64,000 nt of DNA from Lolium rigidum (taxonomy: Eukaryota > Streptophyta > Magnoliopsida > Poales > Poaceae), in the NCBI RefSeq assembly GCF_022539505.1, contig NC_061508.1:339773484-339837483 (forward strand). The letters are read 5' to 3'. Below, piece after piece: positions 47,721-59,201 of this stretch. The notes under the pieces were generated by a model. It searched no databases. It saw only the letters and a list, made by a program, of their open reading frames with translations, and was not told where the DNA came from. The first letter of the stretch is position 1. Each line of letters begins with the position of its first letter. The position numbers were made by a program, and so were the translations under genes.

Positions 47721-48318
47721 TTGACACATGGGCACCAATGCTCTCCTCACTTTCAGATTTTTAATTTTTTTTAAATCTCATGTTTTTATGTATTAAAAAA
47801 TTATGACGTTAATATATAGATAGATATATACGGGTGGGGTGTATGCAAGAAAGTCCCATTAAAAAATACTTTGTATTTTCAACAATATAAAAAAGATAAA
47901 TTTCTAACACTAAATGGTAGTAAATAGTATTACAACAGTGTATCCTTTTTTAGAATTTTTTTTGGTATTTCCTAAAATTTAAAGTGCATACTTCTCATGA
48001 ACATATCTATCTACATATTTAATGTCATAAGTTTTAAAAACATAAAAGTGTGAGGTTTTGAAATTTTTAAAAAGCTGAAAGTGAAGGGAGCACTGGTGCC
48101 CATATATATACACCAAATCCTTGTCCTTCACTTAGAGCATATGGTACGGTATATCGTGTTTGTTCCTCACGAATAAAGTTTACTGGTGGAGAATTTCAGA
48201 AGGACTACTGTATGCTCGATCGCTTAGTGAGGAGAGGTTGTACACTCCATTCCAAAACCCTATGTTTTGATATTCTATTTGTCCCACGGTACCCGTGGAT
48301 TTTAGTAAGCGATCAGTC
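47721..48318. other. AT-rich DNA with an inverted repeat, no gene
   Basis: 47735-47800 (GGGCACCAATGCTCTCCTCA, then CTTTCAGATTTTTAA) is complemented by 48062-48105 (AAAAAGCTGAAAGTGAAGGG, then AGCACTGGTGCCC). This makes an inverted-repeat pair about 370 bp across, possibly a MITE of unknown family. Confidence 0.45.
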
Positions 48319-48319
48319 T

Positions 48320-49858
48320 TTTTTTTTTTTTTGAACTTTACTTATATTAATCAGGAGAAAACAGATTCATTACATTCTTGATTGACCAGATCCTCCACAC
48401 AGGGGGGAGCTGAACCAATCATAAAACTCACGCACACCCCAGAACTTCCTAATTTAGCCAACTCATGTGCCACTTTGTTTGCTGATCTATTGATCTTAGA
48501 TATAGTTACATCTGGCAGCGCACTGAGAATGTTTCTTATGTCCTTCGTTGTGTCCCGAATAGCAGATCTTGAACCACCTATGCCATTGAGTTCCGAAATT
48601 AGGGCAGCACAGTCATTTTCTATATGGAGGGGCCCTGCATATGTCGTGAGGATAATCTTGACAGCATGCAGACCTGCTACTGCTTCTGCAACCTCAGCAC
48701 TAGAACATTGGTTAATGGGTCCCCATGCTGACATCAAAACATGACCAGCATCATTCCTTAGAACAGCTCCCCATGAGCCTGAATGATTTTCGATCAGAAA
48801 ACTCGCATCGAAATTTAATTTGGCCTTACCAACATCTGGTCTGGACCAACTAGCTTCAGGTTCTTTTCTTCTTAGATTCATTCCTGGTACAAGATTTATC
48901 ACAGAGTGCTTACCTTTTGGATTAGTAAGGATCTCCACCTCTCGAGTATCCTGGAAGGAAGTAAGATACGATTGCAAGAAGAAGGAGGATTGCTCTATGC
49001 CACATTTGCCATCACCAAATAAAGCATTATTTCTCATGTGCCATGCCCTCCACCATATGAGAAGTAATTTTGTCCGGGTGCTATCATCCAACTGATTAAG
49101 TAGGACTAGTACCCAGTCTGCTCCAGTGTACCTAAACATATTTTCAGCAGGGAGATCCCAGTCATTTCTCATCCTCTGTCGTAGAGCTTTTGCCTTGGTG
49201 CACTCAATCATGGCATGATGCGCCGTTTCAGGTTCCACTCCACAAATGTTACAAGTAGGGACAATATCCATTTTCCTTTTGCATCTATGATCTTGTACAC
49301 CCAACGAGTTAGTTGCTAATTTCCAGCCAAACACCTTGACCTTTGGAGGCACCTTTGCTTTCCAAACAAGATTCCACATATCTCGCTTTCCAGGATCATT
49401 AGTACTGGTACCAGCAACATAAGCTCCTGACTGTATGTCCGAAGCAAGTTTATAAGCACTCTTTACCGAGAAAATTCCATTTCTCTCATGATGCCATGCT
49501 AAATAGTCATTACCTGTGAAGCTAGGTAATTTGATCCGCAGTATATAATCAGCATCCGCTTCATGAAATAGTTTGCGAACGAGGTCTTCCTTCCACAATT
49601 TAGTAGAGGGGTCAATCAGGTCAGACACCCATCTAATTCTTGAGTTAGAAGATTTACCAATTACCTTTAAATTTCCCCTTGGTAGCCAGTTATCTCTCCA
49701 AATTTGAACCTTAGAACCGGAGTTAATCCGCCAAATGACTCCTCTTTTTAGCAAATCAAGCCCATGCATGACCCCTTGCCAAGAAGGAGAAGTATTTTTA
49801 ATAAAGGCAGTATCAATCTGGTTGTGTATGTCTATGCTACCATATTCGTTGTTTTAAG
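48320..49858 (-). mobile_element. 5'-truncated LINE carrying the ORF2 C-terminus
   Basis: A 12-base T run at 48320-48331 marks the 3' poly(A) on the minus strand. The coding part extends 5' beyond the first ATG (49769) in the same frame to about 49850, where an in-frame stop falls in foreign sequence. No target duplication could be matched. Confidence 0.8.
48351..49769 (-). pseudogene. LINE ORF2 C-terminus: zf-RVT and RNase H
   Basis: The 472-residue open frame lacks endonuclease and reverse transcriptase, which lay upstream before truncation. Residues 1-90 are the typical post-RT segment (GVIWRINSGSKVQIWRDNWL). About 100-200 is the zinc-binding domain (WNLVWKAKVPPKVKVFGWKL, CNICGVEPETAHHAMIEC). 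About 325-450 is a plant-LINE RNase H domain with acidic residues in NFDASF, SSAEVAEAVAG and IENDCAALI, ending KVAHELAKLG. RNase H would remove template RNA during reverse transcription. The frame is fully open, which suggests a fairly recent insertion, but the element cannot move by itself. Confidence 0.85.
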
Positions 49859-49859
49859 G

Positions 49860-50116
49860 ACGAAACATATATATACATCTACCACTTGTTCTTCAATCCA
49901 GAAAATCCTCATGAATCAATCAATTGATCTACCCACCCGCGTGATCTGCTTCAGATAAATCAATCTATTAAATGTTGCTATCAGCAACTCTAGGAAAAGA
50001 AAGAAGAAAAACGCCGTCCGACCATGCATGTTACTGCTTTATATGCTCCCTCGGTCTTCCGGTGTCGTCATTGTGCGCTTGATCTACGGCGTCAGAATTC
50101 AAAACGTCATATAGCA
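49860..50116. other. Short intergenic flank of the CACTA
   Basis: It matches 35330-35440 (GTCGTCATTGTG, GCGTCAGAATTC), so it belongs to the local duplicate sequence. It continues across the CACTA at 53547 onward. No gene. Confidence 0.5.
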
Positions 50117-50574
50117 CGACACTACGGGAGAGCACAGATGTGCCGACGGCCGCCGTGTGTGCCGACGGCCAAATATCGGGGCCGTCGGCACATAAGCATC
50201 TGGACCGCGGCGACAAAGATGGCCGTCGGCGTTAAAATGGCCGTCGGCACAAGCTCGTTGTGCCGACGGTCACCGCTCGGCACAGTTCCGGCCGTCGGCA
50301 CAGGACCTGTCCGGCCGTCGGCACAACATTTTTTTTTCATTTTTTTACTACGGACTGCGTGCCGACGGTTATACCGTCGGCATAGCTTTTTTCTATTTCC
50401 GCACGACAGTCTTCAAAAAAGCATAACTAAATCATTCTAATTGAGAAAAATAAGTATAATATATCAAATTTTGCGAAAAAACAAGATCTATCATAGAAAA
50501 ATATAAAAAATGGAATATTTCAAGTACCTAAACAAATCTTTTTAGAAATGAGCTATAATGTTCGAGGTTTCATG

Positions 50575-52738
50575 GCTTTCACACACGCCAAAAATGAAAA
50601 AATTGTCGCTCGTGGGTCGGATTAGAAATCCGCGTCCGGGGACTTGCTTCCCATCCTAGGGTCCACACACGTGCCAAATATGATCTCGTTTCAGCAAACT
50701 ATGCCATGCTGAGGCCGTTTCCCACCTCATTTCCCCTAAAATTCATAGAGCTCCGGACGTGATAGCCCTTTTCGTGAAGGGTTTTCAAAATAATTGTCGT
50801 ATCCCAGTTTTAACAAACGGAATAGTTACTATGACATATAAAATGATGTCACGCGGCTCCGTGGGATTTTTGGACTTCGTTCAAATTGTCATCTGGCCAA
50901 AACAGGACCCTCGAGACATGCGGTATCGCCGTACCGGGCGTGCGGGTGCACCCATTCACGAACAAACTAAACGGACAAAAATTAGCACATATAATGATGC
51001 GTCATAGAACTTAAAACAATTTTTCCGGAATTTCTGGAGCGACGGATAGTTCACCCCTAGTTCAAATCTGGTCGGCTTCAGCCGGATTCGACGGGGCACC
51101 GCCGGAGGCCGCATGGGTTCCCAAAATGCTAACGAGTCCACATGTCTTGTGATAGGTGGTGCGTAGGTGGTCTACTATCATCGCACGGAGGTTTCATGTC
51201 ATACTAAAATACGCCCCATGTAGCTGCTTCACAAATAAAAATCGTTTGGGCACGCTAAAAATGAAAAGATGGTCGTCCGTAGGTCGGATTAGAAATCCGC
51301 GTCCGGGGTCTTGCTTCCCATCCTAGGGCCCACACACGTGCCAAATATGATCTCGTTTCGGCAAACTATGTCATACCGATGCCGTTTCCCACCTCATTTC
51401 ACCTGAAATCCATAGAACTCCGAACGTGATAGCCCTTTTCATGAATGGTTTTTAAAAATAATTTCCGTATCCCAGTTTTGACAAACGAAATAGTTACTAT
51501 GACATATAAAATGACGCCACCCGGCTCCGTGGGATTTTTTAGACTTCGTTCAAAAAGCCATCTGGCCAAAACAGGGCCCACGGGACATGCGGTATCGCCG
51601 TACCGGGTGTGCGGGTGCACCCATTCGTGAAAAAACTAAACGGACAAAAATTAGCACATATAATGATGCGTCGTTGAACTAAAAACAAATTTTCCGGAAT
51701 TTCTAGAGCGACGGATAGTTGACCCCTAGTTCAAATCCGGTCGGTCTCCAGCGGATACGGCGGGACACCGCCGGAAGCCGCATGGGTTCCCAAAAAGCTA
51801 ACGCGTGCACATGTCATCTGATAGGTGGTGCGTAGGTGGTCTACTGTCATCGCACGGAGGTTTCACTTCATACTAAAATGCGCCCATGTAGCTGCTTCAC
51901 AAATAAAAACCGTTTGGGCACGCTAAAAATGAAAAGATGGCCTACCGTGGATCGGATTAGAAATGCGCGTCCGGGGTGTTACTTCCCATCCTAGGGCCCA
52001 CACACGTGCCAAATATGATCTCGTTTCGGCAAACTATGCCATGCCGAGGCTGTTTCCCACCTCATTTCCCTTGAAATCCATAGAACTCCGGATGTGATAG
52101 CCCTTTTCGTGAAGGGTTTTTCAAAATAATTGCCGTATCCCAATTTTAACAAACGGAATAGTTACTATGACATATAAAATGACGTCACACGACTCTGTGG
52201 GATTTTTTGATTTCGTTCAAATTGCCATCTGGCCAAAACAGGACCCCCGAGACATGCGGTATCGCCGTATCGGGCGTGCGGGTGCACCCATTCGCGAACA
52301 AACTAAACGGACAAAAATTAGCACATATAATGATGCGTAGTTGAACTAAAAACAATTTTTCCGGAATTTCTGGAGCGACGGATAGTTGACCCCTAGTTCA
52401 AATCCGGTCAGTTTCCGACGGATACGGCGGGACACCGCCGGAAGCCGCATGGGTTCCCAAAAAGCTAACGCGTGCACATGTCATATGATAGGTGGTGCGT
52501 AGGTGGTCTACTATCATCGCACGGAGGTTTCACTTCATACTAAAATGCGCCCCATGTACCTGCTTCACAAATAAAAACCGTTTGGGCACGCTAAAAATGA
52601 AAAGATGGCCGACCGTGGATCGGATTTGAAATGCGCGTCCGGGGTCTTACTTCCCATCCTAGGGCCCACACACGTGCCAAATATGACCTTGTTTCGGCAA
52701 ACTATGCCATGCCGAGGCCGTTTCCCACCTCATTTTCG
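50575..52738. repeat. 668-bp tandem repeat, about 3.2 copies
   Basis: The marker GTGCCAAATATGA occurs at 50671, 51338, 52006 and 52674, spacing 667, 668 and 668. Other markers (GACATATAAAATGA, GGTGGTGCGTAGGTGGTCTA) keep the same spacing. The copies differ by scattered substitutions. ORFs in the units are short and not conserved in a way that suggests protein. Confidence 0.9.
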
Positions 52739-53125
52739 ATAAAGTCAGTCAAATTTAAATTAGAGGTACTTGATCTAATGCTCATGATTTTTGGGTAAGT
52801 TAACTTTGTAGGTTCAAAAGATGATATGGATGTCATATTTGTATTCCTCTCATTTTTCCGATCAATTTAGACATATTATTTGCCAAATTCGCATTTACTC
52901 GATATTAATTATTCCTTATTAAATAAAAAACAAAAAATAAAATCATTTAATTGTTTTTCAAATTCTATATTATTATTATTTATATATATTCATTGTTGTT
53001 TACTTAAATAATTGTTTAGAATTTAAAAATATAGAGGTGTGACATCACGGTCAAAGGGTTAATATGATAGATATGGTAATATTAACATCAAGGTGTCATT
53101 TCTTTCAGGGAAGCTCATCCGAAGA

Positions 53126-53192
53126 GAACCAACAAGTTAAGCGTGCCCGGGCGGGAGTAGTGTGAGGATGGGTGACCAACTGGGAAGTTTGA
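53126..53192 (+). other. 5S rRNA-like segment (3' half) inside the CACTA
   Basis: AAGTTAAGCGTGC at 53134, GGGAGTAGT, GGATGGGTGACC and CTGGGAAGT near 53165-53189 match the 3' half of plant 5S rRNA, including the regions of the internal A box, intermediate element and C box. The 5' half and the usual terminal sequence are absent, so it is not a functional 5S gene. Other transposons are known to carry 5S-derived promoters (Cassandra TRIMs, SINE3). Confidence 0.7.
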
Positions 53193-53515
53193 CCATAAGT
53201 GCAATTTGACCTAAGATTAAGTGTACTAAGTGTGATTGTGAAATATTAACAAGTAAAAAAGTAGAAGAAGAAAAGTGAAAAAAATTATTTTTTTTCAAAA
53301 AAATTTTTAAAATATTTTTTCGAAAATAAATTTGAAAATTTTGAAATACTATGCCGACGGTTTTACCGTCGGCACAACAAGCTATGCCGACGTCCAGTTT
53401 GTGCCGACGGTGATCGGGCAGTCCCCGACCAGAACTATGCCGACGACGCTATGCCGACGGTCACCGTCGGCACAGCCTGTGCCGACGGCCTTCTAGGCTG
53501 TGCCGACGGCTGGCG

Positions 53516-53679
53516 GCCGTCGGCATACTCCATCTCTCCCGTAGTGCGAGAGGGACCTGTCGAACGGTCGCCACTCTCGTATTGCTGCCTCGTGCCAGCC
53601 GTCGGCATACTCCATCTCTCCCGTAGTGCGAGAGGGACCTGTCGAACGGTCGCCACTCTCGTATTGCTGCCTCGCTATC
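53516..53679. repeat. 82-bp tandem duplication across the CACTA end
   Basis: The block GCCGTCGGCATACTCCATCT to GTATTGCTGCCTCG is repeated 82 bp apart (53516 and 53598). It contains the CACTA terminus and about 45 bp of host flank, so the element's right end exists twice. Confidence 0.85.
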
Positions 53680-54169
53680 GCGTCTTCTTCAAATTCATAT
53701 CCCGTCAATCCGACTCGTCGAGGAATTCTGATGTACGCTTCTGTATAAGCATACACATATTTAATGAGTGACACTACTCCCCTGCTGAGAAAAGCTTGAG
53801 CGCATGGTAGTGATAGAAACATATATACGACCTAACGAGTGGGATGGAATTCTCGTTGGCTCATGTCATTTTCCAACGACTTCTAACGAGGTCACGTAGT
53901 TGGATCCATCTTGTACATATAGTCGTTGAGACATACCTATCGCTCGGGATCTCAGACTCGGGGATACGTACGTAAACCGCCGCCATTTTTGAAATCTGCC
54001 TCGATCGCCTCCCGTCCCCTCGCTCGTGTGTTTCAGACTCGGACCCAACTAACACGCGCCTACCACCATCACAAGCTGCTCACCAGGCCTGGTCCACCGC
54101 CAACCAAGCCAATTTCAATCCGTACCCTTCATGTTCCCTCCTCTTACCTTTTTGTTAGTCCTCGAGGGG
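53680..54169. other. Local duplicate sequence, no gene
   Basis: 54110-54165 (GCCAATTTCAATCCG, CCTTCATGTTCCCTCCTC, TTAGTCCTCGAG) matches 42187-42245, part of copy C. No coding feature. Confidence 0.5.
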
Positions 54170-54541
54170 CACTACACCACGGTAGTCATTTAGGGGCACA
54201 TGATCAGGGGCACATCTTTTTTATGCCATCAAAAGCTACAAATCAGGGCATATTTTTTAAGTGCTCTAATAGGACATACCAATTAGGACATATTTTGGGT
54301 GTATCCTCAAAGATATACCTTTAAGGGCACTTTTCGATGTGTCCTAAATGATATTATCTATGAGGGCACAAATCCATGTGTGCCCTAAATAGCTATGAGG
54401 ACATATATCCAATGTGCCTTCGTAGGTATACCTATGACGGCACATATCCAATATGCCCTAATAGGTAAGCTATGAGAGCACAAATCCATGTGCCATAATA
54501 GCTATGAGCCTATGAGGGACATTTTTTATGTGTCCTACAAA
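54170..54541 (+). mobile_element. CACTA left-end fragment, second family
   Basis: It begins CACTACACCACGG. Subterminal motifs GGGCACAT and ATGTGCCCT repeat at least ten times in direct and inverted order up to 54540. No matching right end lies in the window, so it was cut, probably by the LTR insertion at 54542. Confidence 0.65.
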
Positions 54542-55290
54542 TGTAACGCCCCGGAAAAACCCTATTATTAGATTTTTCTTCACCGCTCGTTTTTCCATGT
54601 CGTTCCAAAAAAAATCATTAGCATCATGCTTTTTTGTCCGCAAAATTATTTTATTAAAACTTTATTTTTATTGCCAAAATTATTCTCTCCTTTTCATACC
54701 AAAATTAAATTGACATTTTCTAGTATTTTTCTGGTATCAAAATTATTTTAAAATGGTTTAAAACAAACAGGGAAATAAAATAGAAAACAATTTAAAAAAA
54801 ATAAAAAAGGAAGAAGACCAAGTCAACCAACTAGGCCAAGAAGCCTAGTCGACAGCCCAGCTGAAGCTGCTCCACGACTGCTCCACGGCCCAATCTGACC
54901 CGCTTGGAAACCCTAGCTTCCAACCAGCACCTCCACCTGGCGTTTTTCCTCTCCCACCCCCGCCGCCGATCCTTTGCGCAGACACCCCTCGCCTTTCTCT
55001 TTTTTGCATTCTGGTCCTCCCACCTCAACTCTCTGACCTCTCGCGAAAATGAACCCAAGCGCTCTCCTTCCCCACTCGCTTGCCACGGCCGCCTCGTCCC
55101 CGAGCCGCTCGCTCCCGAGCCCACACCGTCACTTCCTCGGCTCTCCTCCGGCCGCCGTCTGTCCTCCTCTGACGCAGCGCGCCGCACTCCACCTCGACCC
55201 CCGCTGCCTCCTGCCTCCGCCGCCTGCCGCGCAAGCTCGCGAGCGCCCCGTGGCCGCTCTGTCGCGCGCTGCATGAAGATCGGGCCTAGT
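54542..55290 (+). repeat. Gypsy-like LTR, 5' part
   Basis: It starts TGTAACGCCCCGG, a common opening of cereal Gypsy LTRs. AT-rich DNA follows, then a GC-rich leader with AAACCCTAGC. The 3' boundary is unclear and no primer site or gag follows, so it is truncated. ORFs in the GC-rich part are not genes. Confidence 0.5.
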
Positions 55291-56221
55291 GAGCAGCTTG
55301 TTATGCCCGTTTCAAACTATATTTAAAATGGCGGGCATGAAGATCCTTTGCTCGGGCTGAGGCTCGCTAAACTTGCACTGGATCTCTGATGAAATAGCAT
55401 GTTGTGAATCTAAAAATAATTTTTACAAAAAGCTTAGCATTATATCATGTACTTGATCGGCCTCCTACCGATTCGGCAGAAATTTGCCTTCTTCATGAGA
55501 GGTGGATGAAAAGATTCCAGATACACCGGTTGAGAAATTGTCCATCTTAGGTGGTTTAGTATTTTTGAAAAATGTGTTGCTACCAACGTGAAACTTTAAT
55601 TTGGTGGTTGCTTCATAAAACACCTTGTTTTCGGCACCTTAAAAATAGAAAATAGTTTTTCCGTGCGATGAAATGAAAAACTTCCTCCTGCAACATCGTA
55701 AGACATCATAATATGCACATGTGTGCATAATATGAGCACATTATCATAAACTATGCGACGATTCTAGCCATAACATTGGTTGTTCGGCGTGAAAGCCATA
55801 ACATTGGTTGTTCAGCGTGAAAGCCATGAAACATTGGACATGATAGCTCATTTTTGAGAAGGTTTCTTGAGATATTTGCAATAATCCAATTTTGATATTT
55901 TTCAAGATAGATCTTATTTTTCTGAAAATTTTGATATATTATTTGTATTTTCTGAATTATAATGATTTAGTTATGATTTTTTGAAGATTAATGTGGTAAA
56001 ATAGAAAATAGCTATACCGACGGTCGGCACAGGGCTGAAATATGTACCGACAGCACAGGGCTGACGCTGTTACCTCGCCGTCACAGCGGAAAGGCTGTGC
56101 CGACGGCCGAAACTATGCCAATGTGTATGCCAACGGCTTGCCTGCTGGCCTGGCCGGAACAGGCCTGTGCCGACGGCCCCGATATTTAGCCATCGGCACA
56201 CAAGATCTGGCCTCCCGTAGT
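55291..56221 (+). mobile_element. CACTA right-end remnant (GCCGACGG family)
   Basis: It ends CCTCCCGTAGTG at 56221, preceded by GCCGACGG and CCGTCGGCAC motifs at 56015-56205, the same family as the element at 50120-53546. Its left end is missing. It lies 146 bp from the stop codon of the DUF1618 gene. Confidence 0.65.
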
Positions 56222-56366
56222 GATGTGTTACTGGCTCCTTTTTAGCAGGATGCCATTGCAGTAAGCTATACCGGCTGTGGTTGGTTCTGAAGGTACGGAT
56301 GCAGGGACAGCTGAGTAAACTGGTAATGGGGGCATCTGCTGCTGGAGAAAGGCACGGATGGGGACC

Positions 56367-59201
56367 CTAGCTCCAAGGCGTCTGCTGCTGGAATCGACTG
56401 TCCTTCAGCGTTAAGAGACATAGCTGGTCATAGGCATCATTGTTGAGCATTGGGCATGTCGACTGGGAGCTCACCGGAAAAAAATATCCTGCAAAATTAC
56501 TGTTATTAAACCTGAACGAATATTCCACCAAACAAAACAAAACAAAATTAATTATTGCACGCACAGTTCACTAAAATATCAATTGGTAAGCTGTTCAGGC
56601 TCCTCACTTTTGCAGAAGGCTAAATTTAGCCTTACCACGCAGACTTTACTTACAGTTTTAACTCTCCTTACTGTACACCTAGGTACATACTCCCCGCATA
56701 GATGAATCAAGTATACCTCTTTATCATTTTTAATATAATTTATTATCAAAAGCAGGGGGGAGTAATATAACATTTAACTCTCCTTACTGTACACCTAGGT
56801 ACATACTCCCCACATAGATGACTCAAGTATACCTCTTTATCGTTTTTAATATACTTTATTATTATCAAAAGCAGGGGGTAGTAATATAACATTTCCTATG
56901 TTTGTTAGCTTCAATTCTGTCCCTTTTGATAATTATGCTAAAAAGAAGCTCCTGGCTGTTTCAGATTTGACTGGTGAAGAGAGTTACACAAGTGAGATGG
57001 TCCTTTATTATTACACACAATTCTTTACTGGAAGTTCTGTCAAATTTTGGGCCTCGGCAACAAGAGTGAAACTATGCACACATGAAACTGTGACTTTAGT
57101 ATCTTACTGGCAATATAGGCAGCTGTAATGCAAGGGGTGAAGAGAGTTACATAAGTCACAACTTGAAGAGATGGTCCTTTATTATTACACACAATTCTTT
57201 ACTGGAAGTTCTGTCAAATTTTAGGCCTCACTACTGGCAATATAGGCAGCTGTAATCCATGTAAGCTGTGACACCATAGTGGGAAAATATTTTTGCAATT
57301 TTTAAAATGATGACCAATGTTTAATAACTTCTAATACTTTAGGGTTGAATATTTTCAATAAATAGAAGGGAAAGGACAGCACCATGTCACAATCATGGAA
57401 AACGTTCTTACCTGACCCTGATGGAGTAAAATTGTGTTGCAGGGTTTGTGGAAACCTGTGTAGCTGTAAATCGAGCTGTGGCTGAACTTGGACGCTATTG
57501 ACTGGAAGTACCTCATTGCCATGTTGAATGGAACTCCTACAGAAGTGAGCCATGATCTGCATGTTCTGCTGGGGTCGACACAAAGACATGGTTAAATTAA
57601 TTCTGTTTGCAAACATATAAAAAACTGAAACATATAGATGACATTAATTGGATACCAGATTGTTTTGAATCATATTTCCCGGCCTAAGATTGTTTTGAAT
57701 CATATTTCCTGGAGTAAGATGACCATTCAGTGGATCATGGTGGCCACAAGCATCTTCTGGCGGGAATGACCTTAAAGAAAAAATAAGAAAGCAAATATGT
57801 CAGATACCATTCAGTAAAATAATTTATGGAAATTTGGACAATATGCAGTTAGTTTGGAAGATTCATATCACTGTGTAGATACCTGGGAGTTGCATTCAGA
57901 TATCCAGAGAATGTACAGGCAAGAAAGGCCGTCTGATGCAAACTAGATCTCGCAGCACAATATGGTTTGAGTACTTCCACTGTCTTCTTTCGAAGGTCTA
58001 CACCAATCACCCATGCGTCCTTATCATAAATACCTACCTTGGAAACAAGGTAAACCACATCGCCACCATGAATGCCGAGTGTCGGGCAAACTGCTGTCAG
58101 ATTCCTCAATGTGAACTTGCCAGCACTGTCATCCCACAGCTCAGGCAACATCATGTAATAACTTGGCTTGTGGACCAAGATGTCATCAACATGAACAGTG
58201 TGCCCCTTGCGCCAAAGGTTCCAAGAAATGTGCCTATAACATGTCCGGATCTTCCAAGTAATAGGGAAAGTACTGGGGCTCTCCAAACCGACAAGGCTGT
58301 GGAAGAAGAGCTCGGAATCATAGAGGACATCTTCGCTGTCAAGATCCTTGGTCGTCTTGCAATTCCTTTTGTTGTTGCTATAAACACTAGCCGGTCTGGG
58401 ATAGTGCTCCATCTCAATAAAATTTATAAAACCATTGCAGCATGTGACATCACGGATTTGCTGTGGGTCACCTTTCAGGTGAAAGTTGAATTCAGGCTTT
58501 GGTAGCGGGATGAAACGGAGAACAAGATCTGAGTCAAACACATTGCAGATCACAATGCCTCGCCAGAGGTCAATCCAGCCTATGGTACCTGCTCCGAGAG
58601 CAATCACCTTGTGGGCTAGACTAGGGAGGTCTTCTGTCGTGGCAGGAGATGCCTGCAACTCCAACGGCCTGGTGGTCCACTCTTTCGTCTTGGACGAGAA
58701 GATGTGGAGGAGATAGTGCCCAGCGGTCGATGTCATAGCGAGATCTGCCACAAGAAAATTTCCATCTTCGTCTTCGAACGGCAAGATGCTGGGATGTGAT
58801 GTTGTATTGTTAGGCCGATGAGAAGTGGGGATCGGTGTAAGCAACGGCTTGCCATGAACAGCCTTGTAGACCAAGTATTGGACAGGGTGAGACTCGCGGA
58901 CGGTGCTACGAGGGCGGAGGGCGAACCGGAGAAGAACGAGATCTTTATCCGAGAATACAACCCGTGGCGCGAAGAGGAAGTCCTTATGCTCAAGTTTAGG
59001 GCCGTGGACGCAAAAGTAGGATACTGCCGGCGGGTCCGCCAGAACAAATGTTACCTTGACGATGTGGTCGGTGCTCGTCATGGCTTCAGCGGTGGTAGCG
59101 TTGTCGCAGTCGTTGTAGTAAGCCTCCTTCTCGAGGAGAACCCAGGTGGGGTAGATGGTTGCGGCGGCATCCACGGTGGGGGGCTGGATGGATGCCTCCA
59201 T
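56367..59201 (-). CDS. DUF1618-domain protein (four exons)
   Basis: The exons are 59201-57883, 57770-57656, 57568-57412 and 56488-56367. All introns are GT...AG, and phases 2, 0 and 1 join without a stop, giving 570 residues. Exon 1 holds the family signature: an N-terminal WVLLEKEAYY block, FVLADPPAVSYFCVHGP, and the DUF1618 core (TIGWIDLWRGIVICNVFDSD, DVTCCNGFINFIEME) at about residues 210-270. It closes with AWVIGVDLRKKTVEV. DUF1618 proteins are abundant in grasses and their biochemical role is unknown. Exons 2-4 encode a glutamine- and proline-rich tail, including a repeated PGNMIQNNL (a 30-bp tandem duplication in exon 2). An alternative frame stays open past the TAG, from about 56420 to 56228, as another Q/P-rich stretch, so the last exon may have a frameshift or an alternative end. 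A telobox-like AAACCCTAG lies in the leader near 59240. The 5' flank is interrupted at 59448 by a Harbinger-like element. Confidence 0.85.
56655..57225. repeat. Two tandem duplications inside DUF1618 intron 3
   Basis: A unit of about 118 bp (TTAACTCTCCTTACTGTACA to AGTAATATAACATTT) is repeated at 56655-56772 and 56773-56895. A second unit (GAAGAGAGTTACA to CTGTCAAATTTT) recurs at 56976-57048 and 57139-57222. Confidence 0.8.

Larger units (their letters stand above)
50120..53546. mobile_element. CACTA transposon with internal 668-bp tandem array
   Basis: The ends are CACTACGGGAGAG at 50120 and CTCTCCCGTAGTG ending at 53546, with a 3-bp target duplication CGA on both sides (50117-50119 and 53547-53549). 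Subterminal motifs GTGCCGACGGCC and GCCGTCGGCAC crowd 50140-50385 and 53350-53525. The interior is a 3.2-copy tandem array followed by AT-rich DNA with a 5S-rRNA-like segment. No transposase ORF was found, so it is non-autonomous. Confidence 0.9.

Noticed and set aside
53126..53192. A 5S rRNA gene
   Set aside because: Only the 3' half is present, with substitutions and no terminator, inside a transposon.
50120..53546. A CRISPR-like array, because of the regular repeats
   Set aside because: Units are 668 bp with no spacer structure, and the locus is a plant CACTA element.
54831..55326. 140-147 codon ORFs on both strands
   Set aside because: They lie in the GC-rich part of a Gypsy-like LTR, with proline/arginine-rich composition and no domain.
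57936..58505. Plus-strand ORF of 189 codons
   Set aside because: Shadow of DUF1618 exon 1 on the opposite strand.
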